Source: Diogma glabrata (taxonomy: Eukaryota; Arthropoda; Insecta; Diptera; Cylindrotomidae). Taken from it: a DNA stretch of 64,000 nt. Positions 33,143 to 44,445 of this stretch are shown piece after piece. Location of the stretch: assembly GCA_963693315.1 (NCBI GenBank), contig OY856186.1:374219418-374283417 (forward strand), read 5' to 3'. The notes beneath the pieces are model-generated. The model made no database searches, was not told where the DNA came from, and saw only the letters and a list, made by a program, of their open reading frames with translations. Numbering within the stretch: position 1 is the stretch's first letter; each line of letters starts with the position of its first letter. The position numbers and the translations under genes were made by a program.

Positions 33143-33485
33143 TATGGTATTATGATGTATAAATAAAGAACTAAAACGACAGTGACTACCAACAAAAAGA
33201 AACAATGCGAACTCGGAGTCCTACTCCAAGTAGTTATGGATGCCAGATGAAAAGATGATAAGAGATATTAGATCGGGCTATAACTATCATGGGTGAAAAC
33301 AATTAGTGGAAACAATCCAACCACTGAGCTTTAAATTAATTAAGAAAGCAGTCAAGTTGGATCAATAAAGTTTGGACTCAATCAAGGTATTATTTTTGTT
33401 TTTAGGTTTGAATTCAAAACAACAAAACCGTCTTGCCGCAATAATAGTGGCGCCTAAAAGACTAATGGCTACAACTACGTTTGCT

Positions 33486-33735
33486 ACGAAGCTGTTTAAC
33501 CCATAAAAGTTCAATTGTCTGAACCACATTCTTATACGTGAATCAATGCATTCAATACAACTGATCGTCTTTTTTTTATATTTTCTCTCCACTGTAATAT
33601 TTTTATGTTCTCTCCACTGTGATATTTATTCATATTTTATCTCCGAAGCTGTTTAACTCGTGAAAATTAATTTGTCGAAAAGTGAATAAATGTATTCAAT
33701 ACAACTGATCGTCTTATTTATTCATATTTTCTTTT
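33486..33735 (+). repeat. Two-copy ~157-bp tandem duplication
   Basis: CGAAGCTGTTTAACCC...CATTCAATACAACTGATCG (from ~33488) recurs from ~33645 with moderate divergence. Between them lies a short TTCTCTCCACTGT(A/G)ATATTT doublet. Confidence 0.75.
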
Positions 33736-34950
33736 CACCCGGTCCGGAATGATTTTTTTTTTCGATTGCTGTCTCATTTTATGATGTGGTTTATTCATGA
33801 AATTTGTTTATCTAATGACTTGTGTTTTGTTTTGGTCAGGCATTTGGCTCATTTTATTAGTGTAGTGCAAATAGAAAAAAATTATTTGTTTTGTGGTTTG
33901 ATACTAATAGGTATTGTAAAACAATGTTTTTTGTAGAAATTTAATTTATTTGGATAATTTAATTAAATTAATTAATTGATTGATTGAGCAAAGAGAAACG
34001 AAGAAAAAAAAGGAAAATAATATGCTTGTTATGTCCGTTCAACTGCTTTGTATTGGAAGTTAATTTTCGTGGTATTATCAGTAAACTAATTTTTGGCTTG
34101 TGTTTTACAAAATATTTTATACTAAATGATGGCGCGAAATAGTTGACTATAAACTTGTGCATCGTGATAAAAGAAGATAGCATAATGGGAGTTTGCAAAA
34201 TAATGCTAGATAAACTGTAAAATAGCCTCTCTAGTATATTCACGACGGATATATATCTAGACTTTTCGTCTTTAGATCCAGGTTTGAATATGTAACGATG
34301 GTGGTAAATTTTTTTATTAATGTTGAAATAACCTTAATAATTAAATACCGGATACAAAGTTTTTGTTTTCGTAGATTTGATTAACCGCTTGAGGTTGATC
34401 GGTTGAAGATTTTTTTAAAATTATTAGAGGTTATAGTGCTAGTAGCAATAAAAAAAAAATTAGAAAAATTAAAAGTACGTGCCATTAAAATAATTTAATT
34501 CACTATCTATTGTGAAAAAGTAAATAAAACTCAGAGGAAAGATAATGAAACTAATACATGTCTTATTAATTTGTTTAACTTGTGAGTTAGTGAATATACC
34601 CAAACACGAGATTAATTAACTAGAAAATTTCTAGAACACCGGGAGAAAGATTGTATGTTATTAAGTACAATGTCAGTAGATGAAAAACGTGATCTACGCA
34701 GGTGAAAAAGTCGAGATTTGAACTTGACCATTTTTGATTTTCCTGTAACATGGAATATGTTATATGTTATATGTTTTTAAAAAAAATAAAAATAATTAAT
34801 TTTTATTTTTTAAATAAAAATATTAAAAAAACTTTTTTAAAGATGGCGCTAGGGTCGAAGATCAATTGGAATTTAATTAATTTTTTTCCTGAAAATAGTT
34901 TTATTTTTATTCTAAAATATATCCATTATCCAATTAAAGCAATACACCAA
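33736..34950. other. Interval without a supported gene
   Basis: Low-complexity AT-rich DNA; ORFs at 33968-34243 and 34750-35007 are chance frames. The second one overlaps the start of the LINE remnant in another frame. Confidence 0.4.
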
Positions 34951-34952
34951 TT

Positions 34953-35720
34953 AAAGCTAATCCTCGTCGCGTTTGGAATTATAATCGCGCTGACTGGGAG
35001 GGATTGAGAAACTCTTATGATGAAACACCATGGAAAACTATTTGTTGTGTTGATCACGATCCTAGCACATCAGCAATAAGAATTTCTGAAATCATAAAAG
35101 ACGGAATACGGCGGTTTATTCCAAATCGATTAATCACTCCTAAAACTAAGCCTTGGTTCACGCGGGATGTTGAGAGGCAGTGAGGAATAAACGCAAAGCA
35201 TTTAAGACGTATAATCTAAATAAAACACCTGAAACCCATAGCGCCTATAAGAAAGCCAGAAATATTAGTAAATACAAAATAGACTTGGACAAAGACACGT
35301 TTATCCAGAAGAAAGCAAAGAAATTCGACGAGCACCCATCTGGCTCACGTAGTTTCTATCAGGGAATTAAATCAGTCCAAAGCAACTTTACTCGATCCTC
35401 TATTCCAACCTTAGTTCTGAATGACATTCCCGTGAGCGACTCAAAAGAAAACTATGTCCTTCCAGAACGATTATTTTAATAGAGTGGCCAAATTGTGGAA
35501 CTCAATGCCTTCCTCTGTATTTCCCGATGAATTTTCCCCTCAGGCATTAAAGGAAAATGTCCATCATCATTTAAAACAATTAGTATAGTTATCCCTATAT
35601 CCTCATTCCTTCCATTTTCCTCATCTCCTTCTTTTATAGTTGATATTGTATCTTCGGATATTCAAAGAGTCTGAATAATGATTATTTCATATTTAGTGTG
35701 CTAAACATGTCTAACTAATT
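34953..35720 (+). pseudogene. Deleted CR1/jockey-type LINE remnant
   Basis: 34953-35180 encodes the endonuclease-RT linker (KANPRRVWNYNRADWEGL..., FIPNRLITPKTKPWFTR). A one-base frame change near 35180 leads into RNKRKAFKTYNLNK... ending SRSFYQGIKSVQSN and LVLNDIPVSDSKE near 35450. The reverse transcriptase is then missing, and the sequence jumps to the C-terminal end QNDYFNRVAKLWNSMPSSVF (from ~35463) with stop at 35587. The 3' UTR shares GTATCTTCGGATATTCA with the LINE at 62.7 kb, so both belong to one family. It is an internally deleted, inactive copy. Confidence 0.8.
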
Positions 35721-35829
35721 AATATAAAAAAAATATCAAATTTACAAAGAGGCGTTAATTTTTGTTCTTGAGATATTTAATTTTTTTAAATTTTTAGTAC
35801 GACTAAAATTCTAATTTTTCATCATTTCA

Positions 35830-35965
35830 GCAGTATCAGCAACAATCACTGACGTTGTTCTGATAATAAGTTTTATGTAACAATTACCTGGTTATTTGGC
35901 GCAACCTCTAATACTTATTAGTTATTACATCGCCTGGTTATCTAAAATAATTCATTCAAGATGAC
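35830..35965 (+). repeat. Degenerate GGCGCAAC-family tandem units
   Basis: CAGCAACAATCAC, TTATTTGGCGCAACC and ATCGCCTGGTTAT are spaced as in the arrays at 9.6 and 32.5 kb and precede the next hairpin-ended repeat. Confidence 0.45.
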
Positions 35966-35995
35966 TCATTGAATAATTTTTTTTCTTTGGATACA

Positions 35996-36326
35996 GGAGT
36001 TGGATCTAGCTAGAACAATCAAGGAGGAAGGGAATCATTTATTTAAACGTTTAAATGTAACAATTGTAATAGCGGTGGTGTTGGTGTGATGGTATCGGTT
36101 TCTTCGGTCTTTGGGATCGTCAGAGTTCCTGCCTCTTTGTTTTACTTTTTTATTACCGTTTACACAGTCTATTTTGCGTTCATATTTGGTTATTTGTACT
36201 GTACTTAGGAGGATATTACTGTTCAAACACACAAGGCTGAAGATCGTCACATTAGAACTCTGCCAGGCACGCAATCTCCAATTGTTTCCTGCTAGTGACT
36301 CACTAGCAGGTCCAGTGTTCATTACA
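35996..36326 (+). repeat. Hairpin-ended dispersed repeat, copy C
   Basis: Begins CAGGAGTTGGATCT and shares GGTGGTGTTGGTGTGATGG, GGATCGTCAGAGTTCC and CCGTTTACACAGTCT with copy B. It ends with the best-preserved stem, CCTGCTAGTGACTCACTAGCA + GG, then TCCAGTGTTCATTACA. Frames on both strands (36035-36433, 36111-36371) are repeat shadows. Confidence 0.8.
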
Positions 36327-36869
36327 CATTCCATTCCACATAAAATGAAAGGGGGAAGTTTGTGTAAGTAATGAACTCGTATGAAAAGAAGTACAGCAAT
36401 GAACGAAAGAGGTAATATAGTGAAACTCGTCACAAACTGCGAAGGGGACTTTCAATAAAATATTTGCCAATGGAAGACAATGTTAGAAGGGAAATTGCAC
36501 GCTATTTTTTCCTCTCGAGACATAGGAGGCGCTCAGGATCAGAGGTAAAGTGTTGGTATATTTAGAATACTATAGATTACTATAGAATACTATACTGGTA
36601 TAGTTAGAATCAATATAAAAAACTAAGGGTGTGACGAAGAGAGCTACACTTTACAGAAATCCAGAGCCAATAGTCTTATTCAACGAAAACTTGTTGTCCA
36701 TACTGTAAAGCCATGAACAATTGATGGTTGTTTAACTCGAACTTTTCATAACGAAGCAGGTTACACTCGGATTGGAATCGACGAACAAAAAAAAGTCAAT
36801 AGATGAATGGGAGGACAAACAACAATTCTTACTAAATTCTTGGCTACTTAATTGGGCTTAATTGCCCTT
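36327..36869. other. Interval without a supported gene
   Basis: Contains a short TAGAATACTATAGATTACTATAG run near 36565 and TTGGGCTTAATTGCCCTTAATTG near 36853; no gene. Confidence 0.4.
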
Positions 36870-37400
36870 AATTGAGCTTAAAAATCCCCCAAAAATTTAA
36901 ATTCCCATAATGTTGTCTAATATGCATACATAATGAAAAATGACTATATACACTAGTTGTTACGATGGTAATAAGAATATATATATTCCACATCCTTTGA
37001 ATTTAGACGAAAGTAATGTCTAAAAATTTAATGCAAAAAAAATTCCCATATAATATAAAAACATTTCCATAAAGTACTCTAATGAGAGAGGAGAAATTCA
37101 ACTTAAGTAAATTAAATAAGTGAAAAAAACCAAATTAATTTTTTTTTAAATGTTTAAATAAGTGAATATGAAGTTTTAACTTCGAAATATTCCACGTCTC
37201 AGTGACGTAATTGATAGCGTGTCTGCCAAGGAACTCGAAAATGGCACTGATGAGAAAGATTCGAATTCATCCGAAACACGTAAATGAAAAATAGAATTTT
37301 TATTATAAAAATTTCCAGCCATGCCTTCGAATTGAAAAAATTCAAAGTGTTTCCTTACTCACTTGAGTCTCTAAATGTTCACAAAAATCCCCAAACAAGT
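36870..37400 (+). repeat. tRNA-like repeat unit, copy 1 (diverged)
   Basis: Contains the unit landmarks in order: AAATTCCCATAATGTTGTC, GACTATATACACTAG, GAGAAATTCAACTTAAGTAA and GAAGTTTTAACTTCGAAATAT. It then has an A-box-like AGTGACGTAATTGATAGCG (37201-37219) and a B-box-like GATTCGAATTCATCCG (37258-37273), followed by the tail CGAATTGAAAAAATTCAAA. Landmarks from the end of one unit and the start of the next are both present, so this is 1.x units head to tail. Confidence 0.65.
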
Positions 37401-38394
37401 TATTAAATTCTGTTCTTTACAAACAGATTTACGATGAGGTAATGTAACGGTTTTATTTTTAATGTTTAAATCAAATTCAATTGCATACAAAATTGAGTGA
37501 GATTTTTTCAGCATGGAATAAATTAATTTCAAAACTATATTCTAAGGACAAAAAAAGGCGTCGTTTGAGACAATATTTTTGTTGTTTTTGTGATATATGC
37601 ACAAGGTATGTATGTTATATGCAACAGATAGATAGTGATTAACAGCAGGCGACAAATATAATAATGTGTAAAAATAAAGAATGCAATACAATAAAGTATA
37701 AAGTAAATAAATAAGAAATGAAGTTTTATAAAAATAGTTCAAAGTAAATATTTCAAAAATCTGGTTGCAATATTTTAGAAGCAGAATATTAAATTTGCAA
37801 TTTTTGAGAACTAATAAAGTTTCTAAAATCCTTAATAACTGCGGGTGATATAATCTTATAGTCTAACAAAGATTTAATTTAGAAACACCATTTAGTAAAT
37901 TTCCTTATAAGTTATAACACAAACAAAGCTTTATAGATTTTACTGTAACACTTTGTGATAGATTTTCATAATTCTACTCAAACACTCTATCTATTCACTG
38001 GATGTTCATCGTTAACAGGGTTTTAATGGCTGATTTGAACTGATATCAACCCAGATTTTTGACCAATCAAAAACATGTAAAAAAAAAGTTATGAAATTTG
38101 TTAATTATTTTTATTTTCTTCATATTTGACTTTTGATACTCGGATTAAAATATTTTTTGTTAATTATGAATGTTTTGATTTTATTATAATTCCATAATAT
38201 CCATTTTCTGCATGGGAATTTCAGAATGAGCTTATTTCTGATACAAAGTTATATTGTATTGAAGTTACTTGAAGTTGTATGAAAGTTACTTTGTATTGAA
38301 ATAGCTTTGAATGGATTTTATTTATTAATTCTATGTTTCCCAGAAATACCTATCTATAATAAGTTTACCCAATTTGAATTAAAATATTTCTCGA

Positions 38395-38557
38395 AATTTT
38401 TTGAGGTTTTTGTGAGCATTTAAACTCAGGAAAGTACGGAAATATTTTGAATTTTTTCAATTCGAACGTATGGTTCGAAACTTCTCCATTTCTCATTTAC
38501 ATGTTTCGAATTAATTCGAACTCTCCTCATTAGTGCTATGTTGACATCCGTTGGCAC
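38395..38557 (-). repeat. tRNA-like repeat unit, left half, split by hAT-A
   Basis: On the reverse strand: CATTAGCACTAATGAGGAGAG-type sequence, a decayed B box (TTCGAATTAATTCGAAAC) and the tail AATTCAAAATATTTCC. The other half continues at 48628 after the insertion, with GTTGGCAC duplicated at both junctions. Confidence 0.7.
38550..38557. repeat. hAT-A target-site duplication, left (GTTGGCAC)
   Basis: Exact 8-bp match to 48628-48635, the length expected for hAT insertion. Confidence 0.85.
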
Positions 38558-38762
38558 CAGGGCCGGATCTACCATGGGTGCAATGGAGCGACCGCACCCG
38601 GCGCCAACACAAAAGGCGCCAAAATTGAGTTTTGTTTTAAATTCGATTACTTTTTCGTTTTGGTTTTTAATAAATTTTAAGGCAAATTAAAATTTATTTT
38701 TCTATATAAAAAACAACAATTTATTTTTGTATATTTGTTTAATTTTTGATCTACGGGCGTGA

Positions 38763-38770
38763 CAGCCCCG
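38763..38770. repeat. hAT-B target-site duplication, left (CAGCCCCG)
   Basis: Exact 8-bp match to 43240-43247. Confidence 0.85.
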
Positions 38771-40489
38771 CAGGGCCGGTCCGGCGTTGTACAAAAGTGC
38801 ACAGTAAAACAGGGCGCTCAATTTATCACGAAAATAAGGGCGCAAAAACCAACATCAATTAACAATTTAAATTGAATTAAACCGTTTAAAATAATATTTT
38901 ATGAACATCAAATTTCTTTCTTTTTGTCCAGTGTTTCAAATATTTGCTTTCATTCATTTCTCCATATATGTATACAAATTTAAACATATAAAACATGTAT
39001 TCTCTTTTCAACTTTAAATCTCAATACACACAAATTAAAAATAAAGAAACGAAACACACAAAAGTATTAGTACTGCTACTGTTCATTTTTAATTTTTGTT
39101 CACAAAATATTACCCATACTATTGATTGCTGCAATGTTTTGAAATATAATGCACATATACAATGAAAAGTCTGAACAGTTTTGAAATTCTGTGCACCAAA
39201 ATATTATTTTTTACAAGTATTAACGAAATTTTGAATAAAGCTATTCACAGATACATTAAACGTGTGCACAGTTTTGAAATTAGAATAACAAAATCAGTTC
39301 TGGATGTTTACGATGGTGTATATATGATATTTTGAATGTGTATATTTTTTTATGTTGAGTATGGATAATAAATATTAAAATTCTATGGAAAAGAAAACTA
39401 GACAATTTTTTTTTTTGGTAATTGATAAATTTAAAAAGTAATGAATGAAATAGTAAAAATTAGGTACATGCAATAAAAACAAAATTAAAGAAAACAATTT
39501 GAAGGCAAATAGTATATTATATAATTAGGAGCTGAAGTGCTACTTTTTGTGTTAAGTCATTGAATAAATATCTATGGAAGAGTAACTAGACATTTTGAAT
39601 GCAGCATCTAATTTTTAGTATAGTGTTTGCATTCTAGCTGGGCGGTACTGTTTACAATTTGCATATTTATATTTTCAAAACAAATAAAAGAAATAATAAA
39701 TGTTACATATACATTTAAAAGCCGTATATGTTTGAATAAAATATTTCCTTATATTTCCATATATAAATATTTTTAATTGTCCATACAACACAAATTTTGA
39801 TCATATCGAATTACTTTAAGAACACCTTACATTCGGCTGTGATAGCGTTTGAAATTTGGTTTGACAACGATGGATTAAGAAAATGACATTTACGTAGGGT
39901 AATAATATATAAAATTAAACTAGAAAATAACAGTTTTTGTAAAGCAAATACTTTATATTTTTGTTGAAACATCATTCTAAACCCTTTTTATGCATAGTAT
40001 TAGTAAAAATATTCTAATCATTGATATGGAATTCGATGATCAAATATCAGTTTATTTAAGATTATTTGTACATATTTTAATGCAACACTTCATTTTTATG
40101 AATAAACTACGGCACAAATACTAATATGTAATTGTTTTGTAAAACATTAATTTAAACGAAGATTTTTTGCATTGAATTTTCTTGACAGTAATATTGTGTG
40201 AATTCATAGAATGTGTAATATTTCTATTATAGTCAACATTCTAAGTCACGAGTGTATAGTCATTATTGAATGTTTTCCAATCAATGCGAAAATCAATGAT
40301 CGACACTTGATCAATTATTGTCATATATGCGCTCTTGCATATTTGCCAACATTTTGGGGAATTTTATTTATTCAGGATTTTGTGAGCAATTAAACTCAAG
40401 TAACTATGGAATTAATTTGAATTTTTCCAATTCAAAGGCATGGTTGGAAATATCTCAGAAAAAAACTCAGTTTTTCTCTTTTACGTGTT

Positions 40490-40585
40490 TCGGTTGGGAC
40501 TCGAACTCGTAACCTCATCAGTGCCAAACTGACGAGTTCAATTCCTTTGGCAGACACGTTTACTCACTACGCCACCAAGGCGATG
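40490..40585 (-). ncRNA. tRNA-like module of the repeat unit (best copy)
   Basis: On the reverse strand GGTGGCGTAGTGAGTAAAC resembles a pol III A box, and GGTTACGAGTTCGAGTCCC resembles a B box about 60 bases downstream, the usual internal promoter layout of tRNAs and tRNA-derived SINEs. The sequence between them is not a canonical cloverleaf, so this is a SINE-type promoter head rather than a tRNA gene. Transcription is inferred only. Confidence 0.65.
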
Positions 40586-40759
40586 ATATTTCTAAGTTGA
40601 AACTTCATCATCAGTTATCTTACTTAAGTTGAATTTCTCAATCGTCAGTTAAACATAGTTGTTTTATGGAAATTTTATTCATTTTGCATGCAGATTTTTT
40701 GCATTGAATTTTCTTGACAGCACTATTGTGTGAATTCATAGAATGTGTAAGTTGTGCAC

Positions 40760-40830
40760 TTAATTTGAAAGGTTAGGAGTTCGAATCCCAACCGAAACAC
40801 GTTATAGAGAAAAACTGAGTTTTTCCTGAG
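40760..40830 (+). repeat. tRNA-like module, 5'-truncated (B box only)
   Basis: GGTTAGGAGTTCGAATCCCA and ACCGAAACACG match the module end; the A box half is missing. It marks the orientation switch in the array. Confidence 0.65.
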
Positions 40831-41031
40831 ATATTTCCAACCATACCTTTGAATTGGAAAAATTCAAATTAATTTCATAGTTACTTTAATTTAATTGCTC
40901 ACAAAATCCTGAATAAATAAAATTCCCCAAAATGTTGGCAAATATGCAAGCGCGCATATATGACAATAATTGACCAAGTGTCGATTATTGATTTTCGAAT
41001 TGATTGGAAACAATCAATAATGACTATTTAT

Positions 41032-42409
41032 CAGGGTTGTTAATATACACGTATAAAACGTTTTATACGTTACACGTATAATACGTAACGTATAAAACGT
41101 ATAAAACGTATATAACGTATAAAACGTATAATATGATTTTGTTTTTGAAATTCATTCATAAAAAATTAAAAATGCTTCTTACTTCAGATATTAATTATAT
41201 TTTTAGTAAAAATATATATTTTAGTAAAAATATAATTACGTAGTTATAAATTATTTATATGTTTTATAATTTATAACAAAAACTATTTAAATTCTAGATG
41301 TTATTTGAATGTAAATTTTTATACTTTATAAGAAAGACTATGTTACTGTACATTAAACTGGTTAATAATCTTTAATTCATTAGATTTGAATATTGAAAAT
41401 TTTGAATTATGTATTAGAGATTTTTTTGAGCACATCAACTCAAACAATTAAATTATTTTTGAATTTTTCAACACGTAGGTACACTATATGATTTTCTTTC
41501 ATTTTGATTCCAACATTTACTTAATGGGAAACATTTTGGATTAGAAACATTTGGCGCATGAACTTAATTATTTGGCATCATAAAATGTTATTGAATATAT
41601 AAAATATGGTTCAATTCAACTTCAGCTCCTCCCATCTAATAAGAACAGCTGGGAAATATTATGTTGTTGCAGAATAAATGTCGTTTTTTTCATTGCAGTT
41701 AGGAAAATTATTAGAGATTATTAGAGAGATGTTTTTAAAAAAATTTTGTTGTGTGAATCCGGGTTGCACCACTTCCAATTAATAGACACAGTTTGAAAAT
41801 AATAGGCTCTTGCAGATCAAATCTTCTTTTTATACAAAAGTTGTAATAGTTAAAATATAAAATATTTCTTTGGTTTTCATTTATTTTTATTTTTAATACA
41901 AGGGGAACGCAAGAGAATACAAGACAGTATACAGTTAAAATATGTATTTACGTCAAACGAAAAAGTTTAGTGAGAAGTTTATTGAGTAAATTCAATTTTG
42001 GTCGTTGATGAATAATAGGTATGGTTGGAAATGTCAACTTATTGCAGACTAAATTTGTTTTAAAAATAAATAATTATATTTTGAAAAGAAGCATTTACGT
42101 TAAATGTGGAAGTTTTCTGAACTCATAGGAATAGTTGGGTAAGAAATTATCATGACGACGCTATATTTTCTAAAGCAGCTGTTCCTATTAGTCCCGAAAT
42201 CTAGGCTTTATAAATATTAAATATCACGAGTACGAATAATAATACGCCCGCGATAATGTTATATAAATGTATTTTTATTTATTAAGGATTTTACTTTTAT
42301 ACGGTATAAAACGTAAATAATTGTGTGTTTTATACTGTACGTTTTATACGTTTTATACGTACGTATAATACGTGTTTTATACGTTACCGTATTATACGTT
42401 ACAACCCTG
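41032..42409. mobile_element. hAT-C: 1.38-kb element with ACGTATAA-rich ends
   Basis: The termini are CAGGGTTGT in inverted orientation. The flanks CTATTTAT (41024-41031) and CTATATAT (42410-42417) agree at 7 of 8 bases, and the interrupted unit resumes exactly across the junction. The first ~100 and last ~120 bases are filled with repeats of ACGTATAAAACG and its complement, likely transposase-binding subterminal repeats. I see no transposase ORF. The interior includes a segment shared with 18.5 kb and another shared with 52.4 kb, so relatives exist nearby. Confidence 0.8.
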
Positions 42410-42599
42410 CTATATATTCGTGACTTAGAATGTTGACTATAATAGAAATATTACACATTCTATGAATTCACACAATAGTACTGTCTAAATCTTCATTCAA
42501 AATGAATTAAATTTTCATAAAAAATTATGTCTAATTGACGATTGAGAAATTCAACTTAAGTATAAGAAAACTGATGATGAAGTTTCAACTTAGAAATAT

Positions 42600-42690
42600 C
42601 ATCACCTTGGTGTCGTGTCTGCCAAAGGAATTGAACTCGTCAATTTGGCACTGATGAGGTTACAAGTTCGAATCCCAACCGAACACGTAA
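42600..42690 (+). repeat. tRNA-like module with deleted A box
   Basis: CACCTTGGTGTCGTGTCTGCC lacks about 15 bases of the A-box half relative to the 40.5-kb copy. The B box GGTTACAAGTTCGAATCCC is intact. Confidence 0.6.
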
Positions 42691-42954
42691 AAGAGAAAAA
42701 CTGAGTTTTTTTCTGAGATATTTCCAACCATACCTTTGAATTGGAAAAATTCAAATAAATTCCATAGTTACTTGAGTTTAATTGATCACAAAATCCTGAA
42801 TATTAATTTAAACTTTAGTTTTTATAAATTTTGTTTAATTTGAATATCTTAAAGTAGAATTTCGAATAAAAGCTATCGTTTTATTTTAAAATACAAAACG
42901 AAATATGTCAAATGTCATGGATGAAGAACGCACAGATATACAAATTACGGGCTT

Positions 42955-43030
42955 GGGCCATCTTCAGGATAATAAATCTAACAGTAATAATTTTAATATT
43001 TTTGATAGTTTTATGATCCTGAAGATGGGC
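42955..43030. repeat. CCATCTTCAGGAT hairpin
   Basis: GGGCCATCTTCAGGAT at about 42957-42972 pairs with ATCCTGAAGATGGGCC at about 43015-43030, 15 of 16 bases, with a ~42-base AT loop. It lies near the right end of hAT-B. Confidence 0.75.
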
Positions 43031-43289
43031 CTAGTCTAAAATATGTAGATATTTAATAATAAACAAAGTATTTTAATTCAATTGAGGAAGAACAAATTTA
43101 AAACCAAATATTACAAATGGTATGCAGCAAATTTTAAAATACGATAAGATAAGCCACAACAATTTTGAGATAACTCTTAATTCCTGGGGCGCATTTCTCA
43201 TGTTTGAACAGAGCGCAAAAATGTCTTGCACCGGCCCTGCAGCCCCGTGTACTCTTGTCGCTGCTATTGACATACGATTCAACGCGAAA

Positions 43290-43385
43290 TATTAGATACC
43301 ACTGGCAATAGTAGTGTGATATTACCAGCAAAGGTGATATCATACGGGAGCTGTCGAATGAACTCTATTCATCCAACAGTTCTCT
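43290..43385 (+). repeat. Dispersed ACTGGCAATAGCAGT-type repeat, copy 3
   Basis: ATACCACTGGCAATAGTAGTG, AAGGTGATATCATACGGGA and GAATGAACTCT match 13575-13690; it lies within hAT-A sequence. Confidence 0.6.
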
Positions 43386-43970
43386 CAATTTTATATGCAG
43401 TTTTCCTTTTTCTGCAGTTTTTCTTTTTCTATAAATTATTGTTATAAATTATGCGGCATCATCTTCTGGAGAAACTCTTAGTTTTTTTCAACTATATTTA
43501 ATTTTTTTCAACTACATATACGCATGTTTTTTCGAAATTCGTTTGTCGAGTCGTTTTGATCTTTTTGGGCAGCAAATGAAAAGCTTAGTTTAAGGCCAGT
43601 AATGAAACTTGTTGGGAAAACTGAAAATCAGCTGTAAGACCTCTTAGATTTTAAACCGTAGAATTTTAAAATACTTTAATTGAAATTCCTTTAGACCAGA
43701 AACGCAAAACTATATAACACAATTTGGAGCAAAATGTTTAGCGAAGATAATGCTGCTTTAAATATCTTTGCAGTTTAATTTTGTGAAACGATCTCCAAAT
43801 TAATGTTGTTTCTAAAATGATTCAAAGTCTGAACTTGCATGTAATTGAATGTATTTTATTGAATGTATGTAAAAGCTGACGGGTTACAGGAAAGAGTTTT
43901 GAAAATGAAACACAAGATAATATAATATAAGATCCAGGATCCTTCACAAAATTTCTTTTTCTTCTATTGA

Positions 43971-44222
43971 TTTTTTTTTTTAACGGCGTTCATGCTCCAT
44001 GTAGGAGCGTTGCCACGTTAATCAGCTTTGAATATTCACCACGGTCATTCGCAACAGCGACATAATTACCATGGCAGCCGATTGTTTTAAGATCGTTTAT
44101 TACGTCAGTCTCCCATTGCAGTCGTGGTCTACCTCGCGGTCGCCCACTCCCTGGAGTGCTAACGTACATTTTTCTAACCATTCCAGACTGTGAATCGGCT
44201 CGTAGAACATGCCCAAACCAAG
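43971..44222 (-). mobile_element. 5'-truncated RTE-like LINE 3' end in hAT-A
   Basis: On the reverse strand WFGHVLRADS, then GSGRPRGRPRLQWETDVIND and VAVANDRGEYSKLINVA, is the C-terminal end of RTE/BovB-like endonuclease-RT proteins (WFGHV, GRPRxRW, DR..W/Y). ACGCTCCTACATGGAGCATG, a small palindrome, then an A11 tail follow (T-run 43971-43981 on +). The open frame read as 111 codons at 43990-44325 runs past the LINE into antisense hAT sequence, so it is a chimera. Confidence 0.75.
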
Positions 44223-44254
44223 CAATCAACAAACCAAGCTGATTTGAAACTTCT

Positions 44255-44445
44255 ATAGAAAATTTTACACCTTCTATATTTGCAAAATATGCAAGATATT
44301 TTCCAAATTTATTTAAAGCCAACATACTGTTATTAACAGTAGCTCCCGCTGAAAGGAGCTTTTCTAAATTACACCAGGTGATGGAGCATGTACCAGGAGA
44401 GGTTATTTGCCTTTTCTCTTATATCAATTGAATCTGAAATACGAA
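44255..44445 (+). pseudogene. hAT transposase C-terminal (dimerisation) remnant
   Basis: The frame from 44255 gives NFTPSIFAKYARYFPNLFKA then LLLTVAPAERSFSKL, the diagnostic hATC block. A frame change at about 44385 leads to SMYQERLFAFSLISIESEI, matching the next conserved stretch (S.MSQERL..L..LSIE). The region upstream is interrupted by the RTE insertion at about 44222. It probably belongs to hAT-A's own transposase and is inactive. Confidence 0.8.

Larger units (their letters stand above)
40161..42800. repeat. Array of ~500-530-bp tRNA-like units, interrupted by hAT-C
   Basis: A 58-bp marker (GATTTTTTGCATTGAATTTT + CTTGACAG...AATGTGTAA) occurs at 40161-40218 and 40693-40750, giving a 532-bp period on the minus-oriented side. 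On the plus-oriented side the B boxes at ~40778 and ~42667 are 505 bases apart once hAT-C and its duplication are removed. Orientation flips near 40750. Each unit carries a tRNA-like module, a GAATTGGAAAAATTCAA tail and a GAATTCACACAATA stretch. The same unit recurs in hAT-F and around hAT-A. Confidence 0.8.
38771..43239. mobile_element. hAT-B: element nested in hAT-A
   Basis: Both ends begin CAGGGCCGGT in inverted orientation, and CAGCCCCG is duplicated on the flanks. Both ends also carry a subterminal GGGCGC/GAGCGC motif about 40 and 25 bases in. About 1.8 kb of its own sequence remains once the tRNA-like array (40161-42800) is set aside. No transposase is seen in that 1.8 kb, so it appears non-autonomous. 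Confidence 0.85.

Noticed and set aside
32909..33195. Overlapping ORFs on both strands, similar to frames at 36.1 kb
   Set aside because: The similarity is nucleotide-level repeat identity; frames and lengths are not conserved between copies.
40490..40585. True tRNA gene
   Set aside because: A and B boxes are present but the intervening sequence does not give a cloverleaf and the module is embedded in a repeat unit.
43990..44325. 111-codon ORF as a single gene
   Set aside because: Its C-terminal part is a LINE end, its N-terminal part is antisense to a hAT transposase.
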